This document shows positions 43,412 to 52,426 of a stretch of 64,000 nt of DNA, in pieces. The stretch comes from Paraburkholderia tagetis (GTDB lineage Bacteria > Pseudomonadota > Gammaproteobacteria > Burkholderiales > Burkholderiaceae): assembly GCF_022213065.1 (NCBI RefSeq), contig NZ_JAKLJA010000011.1:62001-126000 (forward strand), written 5' to 3'. The notes beneath the pieces were generated by a model. The model worked only from the letters and a program-made list of their open reading frames with translations. It had not been told where the DNA came from and did not search any database. Both the position numbers and the translations under genes were made by a program. Within the stretch, counting starts at the first letter, position 1. Each line of letters starts with the position of its first letter.

Positions 43412-44284
43412 ATGCTCAAACCTGAAATCGACAGCCTCGTCCCGCACGTGCCGTTCGATCGGCGCACCTTCATCAAGGCAGCACTGGGCAGCGGCTTTGC
43501 CGCTGCGGTGCTGCCGGTCTCCGCGCAAACCATCCACACCGACAGCGTGGGTCTCGACGCCGGCGAGATCGCCTTCCAGTCGAGCGGTACGCTGATTCCC
43601 GCGTACCGCGCCCAACCCGGCGGCAAGACGCATCTGCCGGTGATCATCGTGATTCACGAGATTTTTGGCGTGCACGAACATATCGCCGACGTGTGCCGGC
43701 GCTTCGCCAAGCTCGGCTATCTGGCCATCGCGCCGGACCTGTTCAAGCGCGAGGGCGATGCATCGGTGTATCCGAGCGCCCAGCAGATCGACCAGAACAT
43801 CGTGAGCAAGGTCGTCGACGCGCAGGTGCTCGGCGACATCGACGCGGCGCTCGTCTGGGCCGGCCAGCATGGCGGCGATCTCGAGCGCGTGGGGATCAAC
43901 GGGTTCTGCTGGGGCGGGCGGTACGCGTGGCTCTATGCCGAGCACAATCCGCGCGTGAAGGCGGCGGTGTCGTGGTATGGGCGCGTGGCTGGCGCGCGTA
44001 CCGCGAACACGCCACAGAATCCGCTCGATCTCGTGGGCAATCTGCAAGTGCCGGTGCTCGGGCTCTACGGGCGCCAGGACACAAGCAATCCACAGGATAC
44101 GCTCGAGCAGATGAAAGCCGCGATTGCGCACGGACCGCCGGGTGGGCGCGGCTCGCAGTTCGTCGTGTACGACGATGCGGGCCATGCGTTTTTCGCCGAC
44201 TATCGGCCAAGCTATCGCAAGGCCGATGCCGAGGATGGCTGGAAGCGCGCGATTGCCTGGTTCAGGGAGCACGGCGTCGGCTGA
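43412..44284 (+). CDS. Tat-exported dienelactone hydrolase family protein
   Basis: A 290-residue alpha/beta hydrolase whose N-terminus carries a textbook twin-arginine signal (DRRTFIKAALGSGFAAAVLP then VSAQT), so it should act outside the cytoplasm. The catalytic Cys is in NGFCWGGRYAW, Asp in YGRQDTSNPQ and His in DDAGHAFFADY. Classical dienelactone hydrolases are cytoplasmic; exported ones are of uncertain substrate. AGGAG lies 7 nt before the ATG. Confidence 0.9.
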   Translation: MLKPEIDSLVPHVPFDRRTFIKAALGSGFAAAVLPVSAQTIHTDSVGLDAGEIAFQSSGTLIPAYRAQPGGKTHLPVIIVIHEIFGVHEHIADVCRRFAKLGYLAIAPDLFKREGDASVYPSAQQIDQNIVSKVVDAQVLGDIDAALVWAGQHGGDLERVGINGFCWGGRYAWLYAEHNPRVKAAVSWYGRVAGARTANTPQNPLDLVGNLQVPVLGLYGRQDTSNPQDTLEQMKAAIAHGPPGGRGSQFVVYDDAGHAFFADYRPSYRKADAEDGWKRAIAWFREHGVG

Positions 44285-44306
44285 GGCCGGCGCCGTGGCG
44301 GGGCAG

Positions 44307-44345
44307 GCTCAGTGGTCAGACTCAGTGGTCAGACTCAGTGGGCAA
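44307..44345. repeat. 13-bp tandem repeat between convergent genes
   Basis: Three units of (G/A)CTCAGTGG(T/G)CA(G/A) fill the short gap between the hydrolase and the sulfurtransferase. The core CTCAGTG is the complement of the CACTGAG repeated after polA. Confidence 0.8.
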
Positions 44346-44347
44346 GC

Positions 44348-45217
44348 TCAGGGCTTGGCGCCCGTCGCCACGGGCCGCGACGGATCCGAGCACCACTCGC
44401 TCCACGACCCCGCATAGAGCGCCGCGCCATGCATACCGGCGATCTCCATCGCCAGCACGTTATGGCAGGCGGTCACGCCCGAGCCGCATTGCAGCACCAC
44501 GTGCTCGGGCGTCTTGCCGGGCAGCAGCGCGCCGAATTCGTCGCGCAGCGTGTGGGCGGACTTGAAGCGGCCGTCGCCAGTGAGGTTGTCCTTGAAGAAG
44601 CGGTTGAGCGCACCGGGGATATGGCCGCCCACCGGATCGATCGTCTCGTTCTCGCCGCGGTAGCGGTCGGCGGCGCGCGCGTCCACGATGGTCAGTTCAT
44701 GGATGGCGAGATCGCGCTCGATGGCCTGGGCATCCACGGTCACCTGAAGCGGCGCGCCGGCCTTGAACGTGCCTTGCGTGGCCGCGGGGACGTCCTTCGA
44801 AAGCGGGTAGCCGGCGGCCTCCCAGGCTTGCAGGCCACCGTCGAGCACGGCGACCGAATCGTGGCCTAGCCAGCGCAGCAGCCACCAGAGGCGCGCGGCG
44901 TACATACCGCCCTGCGCGTCATAGGCGACGACCTGTTGTCCCGCGTTGAGCCCCCAGCTCATGAGCGTGGCGACGAGCGAGGCGCGATCGGGCAGCGGAT
45001 GACGGCCGTTCTTGCCGGTCTTCGGACCCGAGAGGTCGCGGTCGAGATGGAGATAGCGCGCGCCCGGCAGATGGCCGGCAGCATAGGCGGCTTCGCCCGC
45101 GGCAGGGTCTGCGAGATCGAAGCGGCAGTCGAAGACGAGCACGCTGCCTGGCGCGGCGGCGAGGTGCTCGTGCAGGTTGGCGGCCGAGATCAGCGTGGTG
45201 TGGTGCGTGTGGGGCAT
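44348..45217 (-). CDS. sseA: 3-mercaptopyruvate/thiosulfate sulfurtransferase, two rhodanese domains
   Basis: A 289-residue protein with an inactive N-terminal rhodanese domain (VLVFDCRFDLADP near 26, GYPLSK end) and a catalytic C-terminal domain with VVLQCGSGVTACHN near 238. The loop CGSGVTA is the one typical of mercaptopyruvate sulfurtransferases. AAGGAG precedes the ATG at 45217. A longer frame extends upstream through the terminator and was rejected. Confidence 0.9.
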   Translation of the reverse strand: MPHTHHTTLISAANLHEHLAAAPGSVLVFDCRFDLADPAAGEAAYAAGHLPGARYLHLDRDLSGPKTGKNGRHPLPDRASLVATLMSWGLNAGQQVVAYDAQGGMYAARLWWLLRWLGHDSVAVLDGGLQAWEAAGYPLSKDVPAATQGTFKAGAPLQVTVDAQAIERDLAIHELTIVDARAADRYRGENETIDPVGGHIPGALNRFFKDNLTGDGRFKSAHTLRDEFGALLPGKTPEHVVLQCGSGVTACHNVLAMEIAGMHGAALYAGSWSEWCSDPSRPVATGAKP

Positions 45218-45309
45218 GACGGCTCCTTGAATCGTGCGTGGCCGATGTAGCGCAAGTGCAACTGCACAGGTGCGCGGAAAGTGCTGGCCCGATGCCGTCA
45301 GTCTAAACA

Positions 45310-45335
45310 AAAAGACGGGCCTGAGCCCGTCTTTT
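45310..45335. terminator. bidirectional-looking hairpin between the Rieske and sulfurtransferase genes
   Basis: AAAAGACGGGC and GCCCGTCTTTT pair perfectly around CTGA. Both flanking genes are on the minus strand, so it most likely ends the Rieske oxygenase transcript before the sulfurtransferase promoter. Confidence 0.88.
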
Positions 45336-45368
45336 GGTGATGCGCCGAGTGGCTCGCGAAGCACTCGC

Positions 45369-46475
45369 TCAGATCGTGCCGAGCTCGCGCCGCAGGAACT
45401 CGTGGAAGTGTTGCATGCCGTCTTCCATCGGGCTCTGGTACGGGCCGACTTCCGAGACGCCGCGCTCGAAGAGCGCGCGGCGGCCAGCGTCCATGCGCTC
45501 GGCGATCTCGTCGTCTTCAATGGCCGTTTCCATATAGGCGGCGCGCTCGGCCTCGACGAACTCGCGCTCGAACAGCACGATTTCCTCGGGGTAATAGAAC
45601 TCGACGATGTTGGTGGTCTTCTGCGTGCCCTGCGGAATGAGCCAGGAGCAGACGAGCACGTGCGGATACCACTCGATCATCAGACCGGGGTAATACACCA
45701 TCCAGATCGCGCCGAACTCGGGCGGCACACCGTTGCGAAAACGCAGGACCTCGTCGTGCCACTTGCGATACGTGGGGCTGCCCGGCTTGCCGAGATGGTT
45801 GTGCACGCCCACCGTCTGGACGCTGTACCACTCGCCGAACTCCCACTGCAGGTCGTCGCACGACACGAAGTTGCCGAGGCCCGGGTGGAACGGCACGACG
45901 TGGTAGTCCTCCAGATAGACCTCGATAAAGGTCTTCCAGTTGTAGTTGCACTCGTGGATCTCGACGTGATCGAACATGTAGTCCGTGAAGTCGAGATGCT
46001 TCGCCGGCCCGAGGCGTGCAAGGTCGCGCGCGACATCGCGCCCGGCCGACTCGAAGAGCAGGCCGTTCCATTTTTGCAGCGGCGTGCTGCTCAGGTTCAG
46101 GCAGGGTTTGTCCGCGAAGTGCGGTGCGCCAAGCAGTTCGCCCTTGAGGTCGTAGGTCCAGCGATGCAGCGGACATACGATATTGTCTGCCGAGCCGCGA
46201 CCGTTTAGCATGATGGCCTGGCGGTGGCGGCAGACATTCGAGAGTAGCTCGATCTCGTTGCTCTGGTTGCGAACGAGCACGCGACCCTCTTTCTCGCTGG
46301 GCAGCGCAAAATAATTCCCCGCCTCGGGCACCATCAATTCGTGCCCAACGTAGCGAGGACCTTTCTGGAAAAGCGTTTCGATCTCGCGCTTGAGAAGCGC
46401 TTCGTCAAAGTAAGCCGTGACTGGCAGCTGACTGTGAATGGACTTCAGCTGCAATGCATTGCTCAGATTGGACAT
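45369..46475 (-). CDS. Rieske non-haem iron oxygenase, alpha subunit-like
   Basis: A 368-residue aromatic ring-hydroxylating dioxygenase alpha-type protein. The Rieske 2Fe-2S ligands are in CRHRQA (near 81) and CPLHRWTYD (near 100). The catalytic Fe site is indicated by EDYHVVPFHPG near 190. It has no beta subunit, ferredoxin or reductase next to it, so electron donors must come from elsewhere. A strong GGGAGTGGGA ribosome site supports ATG 46475. Substrate unknown; it lies divergent from isoprenoid genes. Confidence 0.88.
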   Translation of the reverse strand: MSNLSNALQLKSIHSQLPVTAYFDEALLKREIETLFQKGPRYVGHELMVPEAGNYFALPSEKEGRVLVRNQSNEIELLSNVCRHRQAIMLNGRGSADNIVCPLHRWTYDLKGELLGAPHFADKPCLNLSSTPLQKWNGLLFESAGRDVARDLARLGPAKHLDFTDYMFDHVEIHECNYNWKTFIEVYLEDYHVVPFHPGLGNFVSCDDLQWEFGEWYSVQTVGVHNHLGKPGSPTYRKWHDEVLRFRNGVPPEFGAIWMVYYPGLMIEWYPHVLVCSWLIPQGTQKTTNIVEFYYPEEIVLFEREFVEAERAAYMETAIEDDEIAERMDAGRRALFERGVSEVGPYQSPMEDGMQHFHEFLRRELGTI

Positions 46476-46518
46476 TCCCACTCCCGATGAAGACGTGAAA
46501 GCAGTGAACAACCCAACC

Positions 46519-46552
46519 ATCGAATATTCGATTTAGGGAGCCGGGCATTATA
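46519..46552 (-). promoter_or_regulatory. promoter -10 and palindromic operator of the Rieske gene
   Basis: A perfect TATAAT on the minus strand occupies 46547-46552, and a perfect 14-bp palindrome ATCGAATATTCGAT lies at 46519-46532, just downstream of the expected start of transcription. No good -35 is seen. The remainder of the 309-base divergent gap contains GCGGT-ATAA-ACCGC (46625-46638) and TAGAAT at 46749, a possible -10 for xseB. Confidence 0.5.
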
Positions 46553-46784
46553 TCCTGGTTGACCCCGGCGGGGTAGCTAAGTTGCTGATTCTTGCAGGAA
46601 TTGCGTCGAGAAAGTGACGAGAATGCGGTATAAACCGCGACAATAAAGCGCAGAATGCAGCCTTCCAGTACCGATTCGGGCAAACCCTTATGGTGTGGCC
46701 AGGAGGGCACATGAGCCGGCGAGCGGGGCGACGAGGGGGCTTTTGCCGTAGAATGTCCGCCTTGTTTCATTTTGGCGACCATCC

Positions 46785-47123
46785 ATGGCGAAATCCGCAT
46801 CGAAAGACCGCGACGGAACAGACAAAAGCGCGGACCAAGGCGCGGACCAAGGCGCGGACGAGGCGGCCACGGCCGATCTGCCGCAGAGCTACGAGGCAGG
46901 CCTCGCCGAGCTCGACGCGCTGGTTGCGCGCATGGAAGGCGGCAGCCTGAGCCTCGAGGAATCGCTGGCCGCCTACCGCCGTGGCGCCGTACTGGTGAAG
47001 TTTTGCCAACAGCAGCTCGAAAAGGTTGAACAACAGGTGCGCGTGCTCGACGGCGAAACGCTGCGGCCCGTGCCCCTCAATACGACAGGCAGTTCCGCCG
47101 CTGGCGGAGACGACGATCTATGA
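46785..47123 (+). CDS. xseB: exodeoxyribonuclease VII small subunit
   Basis: XseB forms exonuclease VII with XseA, degrading single-stranded DNA. The 112-residue protein has a charged lead with an ADQG/ADEA tandem (encoded by about 10-base repeats at 46831-46862), then the conserved helical pair SYEAGLAELDALVARMEGG and SLSLEESLAAYRRGAVLVKF. As is common in proteobacteria, it overlaps ispA by 4 nt. Confidence 0.95.
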   Translation: MAKSASKDRDGTDKSADQGADQGADEAATADLPQSYEAGLAELDALVARMEGGSLSLEESLAAYRRGAVLVKFCQQQLEKVEQQVRVLDGETLRPVPLNTTGSSAAGGDDDL

Positions 47124-48025
47124 CATTTGACCAATGGACCCGGCAGGTGCTTGACCGGGTCGAAAGCGCGCTTGATCACTATTTGCCGGCTGCCGATGTG
47201 CAGCCCGCTCCGCTGCACGACGCCATGCGCTATGCCGTGCTCGGCGGCGGCAAGCGCGTTCGCCCGCTCTTGTGCCATGCCGCGGGCGAGCTCACCAACG
47301 CGGCGCCCGAGGCGCTCGACGCGGCGGCCTGCGCGCTGGAGATGATTCACGTCTACTCGCTCGTGCATGACGACATGCCCTGCATGGACGACGACGACAT
47401 GCGTCGCGGCAAGCCCACCGTGCACGTTAAATATGACGAACCCACGGCGCTGCTGGTCGGCGACGCGTTGCAGTCGCAAGCTTTCGTCACGCTGACGTCG
47501 GATGTTCCGGGTCTGGGTGCGGGTCTGGGTGATTCGGCACAGCGCCAGGCATCGCTCGTGCGCGAACTCGCGCTGGCGAGCGGCTCGATCGGCATGGCCG
47601 GCGGCCAGGCGATCGATCTGGCGAGCGTGGGCCACGCGCTCACGCGAGCCGAGCTCGAAACGATGCACCGTCTGAAGACCGGCGCGCTGCTGCGCGCCGC
47701 GGTCCGCATGGGCGCGCTGGCGGGCGAAACGCCCTCCGCGCAAACGCTCGCCGCGCTCGACAAGTATGCAGCGGCCGTGGGCCTCGCCTTCCAGGTGGTG
47801 GACGACATTCTCGACGTCACTGCGGACTCGGCCACGCTGGGCAAGACCGCCGGCAAGGACGCGAAGGACGGCAAGCCGACCTATGTGTCGATCATCGGCC
47901 TCGATGCCTCGCGGGTGCTCGCGCAACAGTTGCGCGCGGATGCCCACGCGGCGCTTGAACCGTTCGGCGCGCGCGCGCAGCGCCTCGCCGAACTCGCTGA
48001 TCTGGTTGTGAACCGGGTGAGCTGA
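47120..48025 (+). CDS. ispA: farnesyl diphosphate synthase
   Basis: IspA condenses isopentenyl diphosphate with dimethylallyl and geranyl diphosphates to make farnesyl diphosphate. The 301-residue protein has the first Asp-rich motif in DDMPCMDDDDMRRGKPT near 88 and the second in FQVVDDILDVTADS near 226, plus GGGKRVRPLL near 42. It sits between xseB and dxs, the classical arrangement. Confidence 0.96.
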   Translation: MTFDQWTRQVLDRVESALDHYLPAADVQPAPLHDAMRYAVLGGGKRVRPLLCHAAGELTNAAPEALDAAACALEMIHVYSLVHDDMPCMDDDDMRRGKPTVHVKYDEPTALLVGDALQSQAFVTLTSDVPGLGAGLGDSAQRQASLVRELALASGSIGMAGGQAIDLASVGHALTRAELETMHRLKTGALLRAAVRMGALAGETPSAQTLAALDKYAAAVGLAFQVVDDILDVTADSATLGKTAGKDAKDGKPTYVSIIGLDASRVLAQQLRADAHAALEPFGARAQRLAELADLVVNRVS

Positions 48026-48110
48026 TTGCGCCAACCCGCCCACGCGCATGAACGGGAAGTAATGCGCGACAGAAGTGCGGGAGCGCTCGATTTCCTACAA
48101 TGGAACGACG

Positions 48111-50018
48111 ATGTACGACTTGCTGAAAACCATTGACGACCCGGCGGATTTGCGCCGCCTCGATCGCCGCCAGTTGCAGCCGCTCGCCGACGAACTGCGT
48201 GCCTTCGTCCTCGACAGCGTCTCGCAAACGGGCGGCCACCTGTCGTCCAACCTCGGTACGGTCGAATTGACGATCGCGCTGCACTACGTGTTCGACACGC
48301 CGCGCGATCGCATCGTCTGGGACGTGGGCCATCAGACTTATCCGCACAAGATCCTGACGGGCCGCCGCGACCAGATGCATACGCTGCGTCAGCTTGGCGG
48401 CATCTCCGGCTTTCCGAAGCGCGACGAGTCCGAATACGACACGTTCGGCACCGCCCACTCGAGCACCTCGATCTCGGCGGCGCTCGGCATGGCCATCGCG
48501 AGCAAGCTCAAGGGCGAGAACGCCATGGGCATCGCCGTGATCGGCGACGGCGCGATGACCGCGGGCATGGCCTTCGAGGCGATGAACAACGCGGGCGTGG
48601 AAGACGACGTGCCGCTGCTCGTCATTCTCAACGACAACGACATGTCGATCTCGCCGCCGGTGGGCGCGCTCAATCGCCATCTCGCGCGCCTGATGTCGGG
48701 CCGCTTCTACGCCGCTGCACGTGCGGGCGTGGAACGCGTGCTGCGCCACGCGCCGCCCGTGCTCGACCTCGCGCGCAGGCTCGAAGAGCACGCGAAGGGC
48801 ATGATCGTGCCGGCCACGCTGTTCGAGGAATTCGGCTTCAACTACATCGGGCCGATCGACGGTCACGATCTCGACTCGCTGATCCCGACTCTCCAGAACA
48901 TCAAGGAACTGCGCGGTCCGCAATTCCTGCACGTCGTGACGAAGAAAGGCCAGGGCTACAAGCTCGCCGAAGCCGACCCGGTCCTGTACCACGGCCCCGG
49001 TAAGTTCAACCCGGCCGAAGGCATCAAGCCATCCACGGCGCCGAGCAAGAAGACCTACACGCAGGTCTTCGGCGAGTGGCTGTGCGACGCGGCCGAGCTC
49101 GATCAGCGCGTGGTCGGCATCACGCCGGCGATGCGCGAAGGCTCGGGCATGGTGGAATTCGAGAAGCGCTTCCCGGACCGCTATTACGACGTCGGCATCG
49201 CCGAGCAGCATGCGGTGACGTTCGCGGGCGGCCTCGCGGCAGAGGGCCTCAAGCCCGTCGTCGCGATCTACTCGACCTTCCTGCAGCGCGCCTACGACCA
49301 GCTGATTCACGACGTGGCGCTGCAGAACCTGCCGGTCGTGTTCGCGATCGACCGCGCGGGCCTCGTCGGCGCGGACGGCGCGACGCACGCGGGCGCCTAC
49401 GACCTCGCGTTCATGCGCTGCATCCCGAACATGATGGTCATGGCCGCGTCGGACGAAAACGAATGCCGCCAGATGCTCTACACGGCGCTCCAGCAGGACT
49501 GCCCGACGGCCGTGCGCTATCCGCGCGGCGCGGGCACGGGCGTCGCGACCGTCAAGCAGATGGCCGCGCTGCCGGTGGGCAAGGGCGAAGTTCGCCGCGA
49601 AAGCAATGCGCCCGCGGGCAAGCGCATCGCGATTCTCGCTTTCGGCACGATGGTTGCGCCGGCACTCGCCGCTGCGCAGGAGCTGGACGCCACTGTGGCG
49701 AACATGCGCTTCGTGAAGCCGCTCGACACGGAACTCGTGAAGCAGCTCGCCGAGACGCACGACTATCTCGTAACCGTCGAGGAAGGCTGCATCATGGGCG
49801 GTGCGGGCTCGGCCTGCGTGGAAGCCCTGCTTGAAAGTGGGGTTATCAAGCCCGTACTACAATTGGGCCTCCCCGACCGCTTCATCGATCACGGCGACCC
49901 GGCCAAGCTGCTGGCGAGTTGTGGCCTCGACGCGGCTGGGATCGCGAAGTCGATTCGCGAGCGTTTCCTCGACAAAGCCGCGAGCGCGGCCGGCAAGTCG
50001 GTGATGCGCGTTGCCTGA
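48111..50018 (+). CDS. dxs: 1-deoxy-D-xylulose-5-phosphate synthase
   Basis: Dxs condenses pyruvate and glyceraldehyde-3-phosphate, the first step of the MEP isoprenoid pathway, using thiamine diphosphate. The 635-residue protein has [15 protein letters not shown] near 67, the ThDP motif [18 protein letters not shown] near 145, GPIDGHD near 250 and the transketolase-type [14 protein letters not shown] near 362. It lies 85 bases after ispA. TACAAT at 48096-48101 could be an internal -10. Confidence 0.97.
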   Translation: MYDLLKTIDDPADLRRLDRRQLQPLADELRAFVLDSVSQTGGHLSSNLGTVELTIALHYVFDTPRDRIVWDVGHQTYPHKILTGRRDQMHTLRQLGGISGFPKRDESEYDTFGTAHSSTSISAALGMAIASKLKGENAMGIAVIGDGAMTAGMAFEAMNNAGVEDDVPLLVILNDNDMSISPPVGALNRHLARLMSGRFYAAARAGVERVLRHAPPVLDLARRLEEHAKGMIVPATLFEEFGFNYIGPIDGHDLDSLIPTLQNIKELRGPQFLHVVTKKGQGYKLAEADPVLYHGPGKFNPAEGIKPSTAPSKKTYTQVFGEWLCDAAELDQRVVGITPAMREGSGMVEFEKRFPDRYYDVGIAEQHAVTFAGGLAAEGLKPVVAIYSTFLQRAYDQLIHDVALQNLPVVFAIDRAGLVGADGATHAGAYDLAFMRCIPNMMVMAASDENECRQMLYTALQQDCPTAVRYPRGAGTGVATVKQMAALPVGKGEVRRESNAPAGKRIAILAFGTMVAPALAAAQELDATVANMRFVKPLDTELVKQLAETHDYLVTVEEGCIMGGAGSACVEALLESGVIKPVLQLGLPDRFIDHGDPAKLLASCGLDAAGIAKSIRERFLDKAASAAGKSVMRVA

Positions 50019-50126
50019 GTGGGATTAGCGCCTCGCGGCGCGGCTGGCCTCGTTTCGCTTCGTTTCGTATACGCAGGCCAGGCCGGCTCGCGAGCCGTGG
50101 CAGTCCACTTCACAATTGAACCGGCG

Positions 50127-50208
50127 GCCGGGTGTGTACCCGGCAACGCCCGCCAGCGCCGGCTTTTGCCGGCGCTGGCCATTTGCGCGCCGCAAGTTTG
50201 GCGGCGCG
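50127..50208 (+). promoter_or_regulatory. three tandem perfect hairpins in the folE2 leader
   Basis: Stem 1 is GCCGGGT/ACCCGGC with a GTGT loop (50127-50144). Stem 2 is GCCAGCGCCGGC/GCCGGCGCTGGC with a TTTT loop (50152-50179). Stem 3 is CGCGCCGC/GCGGCGCG with a 7-base loop (50186-50208). They fill the 206-base gap between dxs and folE2, ending 16 bases before the folE2 ATG. They may be a dxs terminator region or a structured regulatory leader. Confidence 0.6.
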
Positions 50209-50224
50209 GCCTGAGGACAAGAAC

Positions 50225-51034
50225 ATGAATCAGATGAACCCGGCTTTCGTGATGCCGGACGTCCAGAGCTCCGTCGATACCCGTCAGATCCCGATCCAGC
50301 GCGTGGGCGTGAAGGGCGTGCGCCATCCGCTGACGGTCAAGACCGGTGCGGGCGACGTTCAGCCGAGCGTTGGCACGTGGAATCTCGACGTTCATCTCCC
50401 GGCGGACCAGAAGGGCACGCACATGTCGCGCTTCGTGGCGCTGCTCGAAGAAAACAAGGTGCCGCTCGAAGCGGCGACGTTCCGCACGATGCTGGCCGCG
50501 ATGCTCGAAAAGCTCGAGTCGCAGGCCGGTCGCATCGAGGTCTCGTTCCCTTACTTCGTGAAGAAGGTCGCGCCGGTGTCGGGTGTGGAAAGTCTGCTGG
50601 ACTACGAAGTAACGCTCGCGGGCGAAGTGCGCAACAGCCAGGCGCGTCTGTTTCTGAAGGTGCTCGTGCCGGTAACGAGCCTGTGCCCGTGCTCGAAGAA
50701 GATCTCGCAGTATGGCGCGCACAACCAGCGCTCGCACGTGACGATCGACGCCGAGCTCGCGGGCGATCTGCCGGTGGAAGACCTCATTCGGATTGCCGAA
50801 GAAGAAGCGTCGTGCGAACTCTGGGGTTTGCTCAAGCGCCCGGACGAGAAGTTCGTGACGGAGCGCGCATACGAGAATCCGAAGTTCGTCGAGGATCTGG
50901 TGCGCGACGTGGCGGTGCGCCTGAACGCGGATGCGCGCGTGATGGCCTATACGCTCGAAGCCGAGAACTTCGAGTCGATTCACAATCACAGCGCGTATGC
51001 CGTGATCGAGCACGACAAGCGCGTGGCGGGTTGA
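50225..51034 (+). CDS. folE2: GTP cyclohydrolase FolE2 (type IB)
   Basis: FolE2 converts GTP to dihydroneopterin triphosphate, opening folate synthesis, and can use metals other than zinc, unlike FolE. The 269-residue protein shows the T-fold repeats, the active-site cysteine region [10 protein letters not shown] near 157, QRSHVTID near 175 and [13 protein letters not shown] at the C-terminus. ATG 50225 is chosen because family similarity starts there; the extra upstream codons cover the hairpin leader. Confidence 0.95.
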   Translation: MNQMNPAFVMPDVQSSVDTRQIPIQRVGVKGVRHPLTVKTGAGDVQPSVGTWNLDVHLPADQKGTHMSRFVALLEENKVPLEAATFRTMLAAMLEKLESQAGRIEVSFPYFVKKVAPVSGVESLLDYEVTLAGEVRNSQARLFLKVLVPVTSLCPCSKKISQYGAHNQRSHVTIDAELAGDLPVEDLIRIAEEEASCELWGLLKRPDEKFVTERAYENPKFVEDLVRDVAVRLNADARVMAYTLEAENFESIHNHSAYAVIEHDKRVAG

Positions 51035-51100
51035 TCGCGGGGCGATCGGGTCGATGGGTTGATCGATACGCGCGCGCCGCGCGCCGCACGCCGGATGCAA

Positions 51101-51140
51101 AAAAAGCCGCCCGAGGGTCATTCACCCTGGGCGGCTTTTT
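51101..51140. terminator. strong bidirectional terminator between folE2 and tsaD
   Basis: AAAAAGCCGCCC and GGGCGGCTTTTT form a perfect 12-bp stem with an inner AGGGT/ACCCT extension, between convergent genes, with T-runs on both strands. Confidence 0.93.
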
Positions 51141-51156
51141 CGTTGGCGCGATGCCT

Positions 51157-52185
51157 TTACTGCTGCGCGAGCGACGCCAGATCCCAGCGTGGCTTCACCG
51201 TGAACGCATAGTCGTGCGTGGCCTGCTCGGGCCAGCGCGCGAGGCGCAGCGCGCCCGCGAGCGCGATCATCGCGCCGTTGTCGGTGCATAGCGAGAGATC
51301 GGGGTAGTGGACTTCGAAGCCGCGCTTTTGCGCCGCTGCCGAAAGCGCTTCGCGCAACTGCTTGTTCGCGCCCACGCCGCCCGCCACCACGAGGCGCTTC
51401 ATCTTCGTGCGCTTGAGCGCGGCGATCGACTTGGCGGCGAGCACATCGACGGCGGCGTCGACGAAACCACGCGCGATATCGGCCTTGCCTTGCTCGCAGA
51501 TGTTCGTGCCGAGCTTCTTGACTTGCGTGAGCACGGCGGTCTTCAGGCCGCTGAAGCTGAAGTCGAGGTCGCCCGAATGCAGCATCGGGCGCGGCAGCTC
51601 GACGGCGCCCGGCGTGCCGAACTCGGCGAGGCGCGAGACTTCCGGGCCGCCCGGATAGCCGAGACCGAGCAGCTTGGCGGTCTTGTCGAAGGCTTCGCCC
51701 GCGGCGTCGTCGAGCGTCTCGCCGAGCGTCTCGTAGACGCCCACGTCGGTCACGCGCATGAGCTGCGTGTGGCCGCCCGAGACGAGCAGTGCGACGAAGG
51801 GGAAGGGCGGCGGCGCGTCGACGAGCAGCGGCGAGAGTAGATGCCCTTCGAGATGGTGGATGCCGACGGTCGGGCGGTTCCACGCCATCGCGAGCGCGTT
51901 GGCGATGCTCGCACCCACCAGTAGCGCACCGGCGAGCCCGGGTCCCTGGGTGAAGGCGATGGCGTCGATGTCGCTGCGCGCGGCGCCGCTCTTCGCGAGC
52001 ACTTCCTCGAGCAGCGGCAGCGCGCGGCGGATATGGTCGCGCGAGGCGAGCTCGGGCACGACGCCGCCGTACTCGCGGTGCATGGCGATCTGCGAGTGCA
52101 GTGCGTGGGCGAGCAGGCCGCGCTCGCTGTCGTAGAGCGCGAGGCCGGTTTCGTCGCAGGAGCTTTCGATGCCGAGAACGAGCAT
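51157..52185 (-). CDS. tsaD: tRNA N6-adenosine threonylcarbamoyltransferase
   Basis: TsaD attaches threonylcarbamoyl to A37 of tRNAs reading ANN codons, with TsaB and TsaE. The 342-residue protein begins [18 protein letters not shown], and has the metal-binding HHLEGH near 111, [10 protein letters not shown] near 134 and [11 protein letters not shown] near 270. ATG 52185 places the conserved [13 protein letters not shown] at the start; an in-frame codon at 52233 was rejected. Confidence 0.96.
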   Translation of the reverse strand: MLVLGIESSCDETGLALYDSERGLLAHALHSQIAMHREYGGVVPELASRDHIRRALPLLEEVLAKSGAARSDIDAIAFTQGPGLAGALLVGASIANALAMAWNRPTVGIHHLEGHLLSPLLVDAPPPFPFVALLVSGGHTQLMRVTDVGVYETLGETLDDAAGEAFDKTAKLLGLGYPGGPEVSRLAEFGTPGAVELPRPMLHSGDLDFSFSGLKTAVLTQVKKLGTNICEQGKADIARGFVDAAVDVLAAKSIAALKRTKMKRLVVAGGVGANKQLREALSAAAQKRGFEVHYPDLSLCTDNGAMIALAGALRLARWPEQATHDYAFTVKPRWDLASLAQQ

Positions 52186-52413
52186 GGTGTGGCGTGCTGC
52201 GGCGACCCTGCCGGGACCAAACGGTCGGGGCAAAAATCGCCGCTAAATCAAAGTGAAAGGCGAACTTGAAAGTATAGCAGCGCGGGCGAAACCCGTTTGA
52301 CGGCGTCTGGGGCGGAGGAGCGCCGCCCGAGGCGCCACGTTGGCACGACCGTGGCACCGTCGCGGCGCCATCGCGGCATCACATCGCGCGCCCACCCCGG
52401 CGGTAGGCGCAGG

Positions 52414-52419
52414 TAGAAT
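52414..52419 (+). promoter_or_regulatory. TAGAAT -10 element at the flavoprotein start
   Basis: TAGAAT lies 7 bases before the ATG at 52427, so transcription would begin at or next to the start codon and the mRNA could be leaderless. No ribosome site is visible between them. Confidence 0.4.
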
Positions 52420-52426
52420 GCGCGCC

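Noticed and set aside
47892..49760. 622-codon minus-strand frame opposite dxs
   Set aside because: Antisense shadow; Arg/His/Val-rich without domains.
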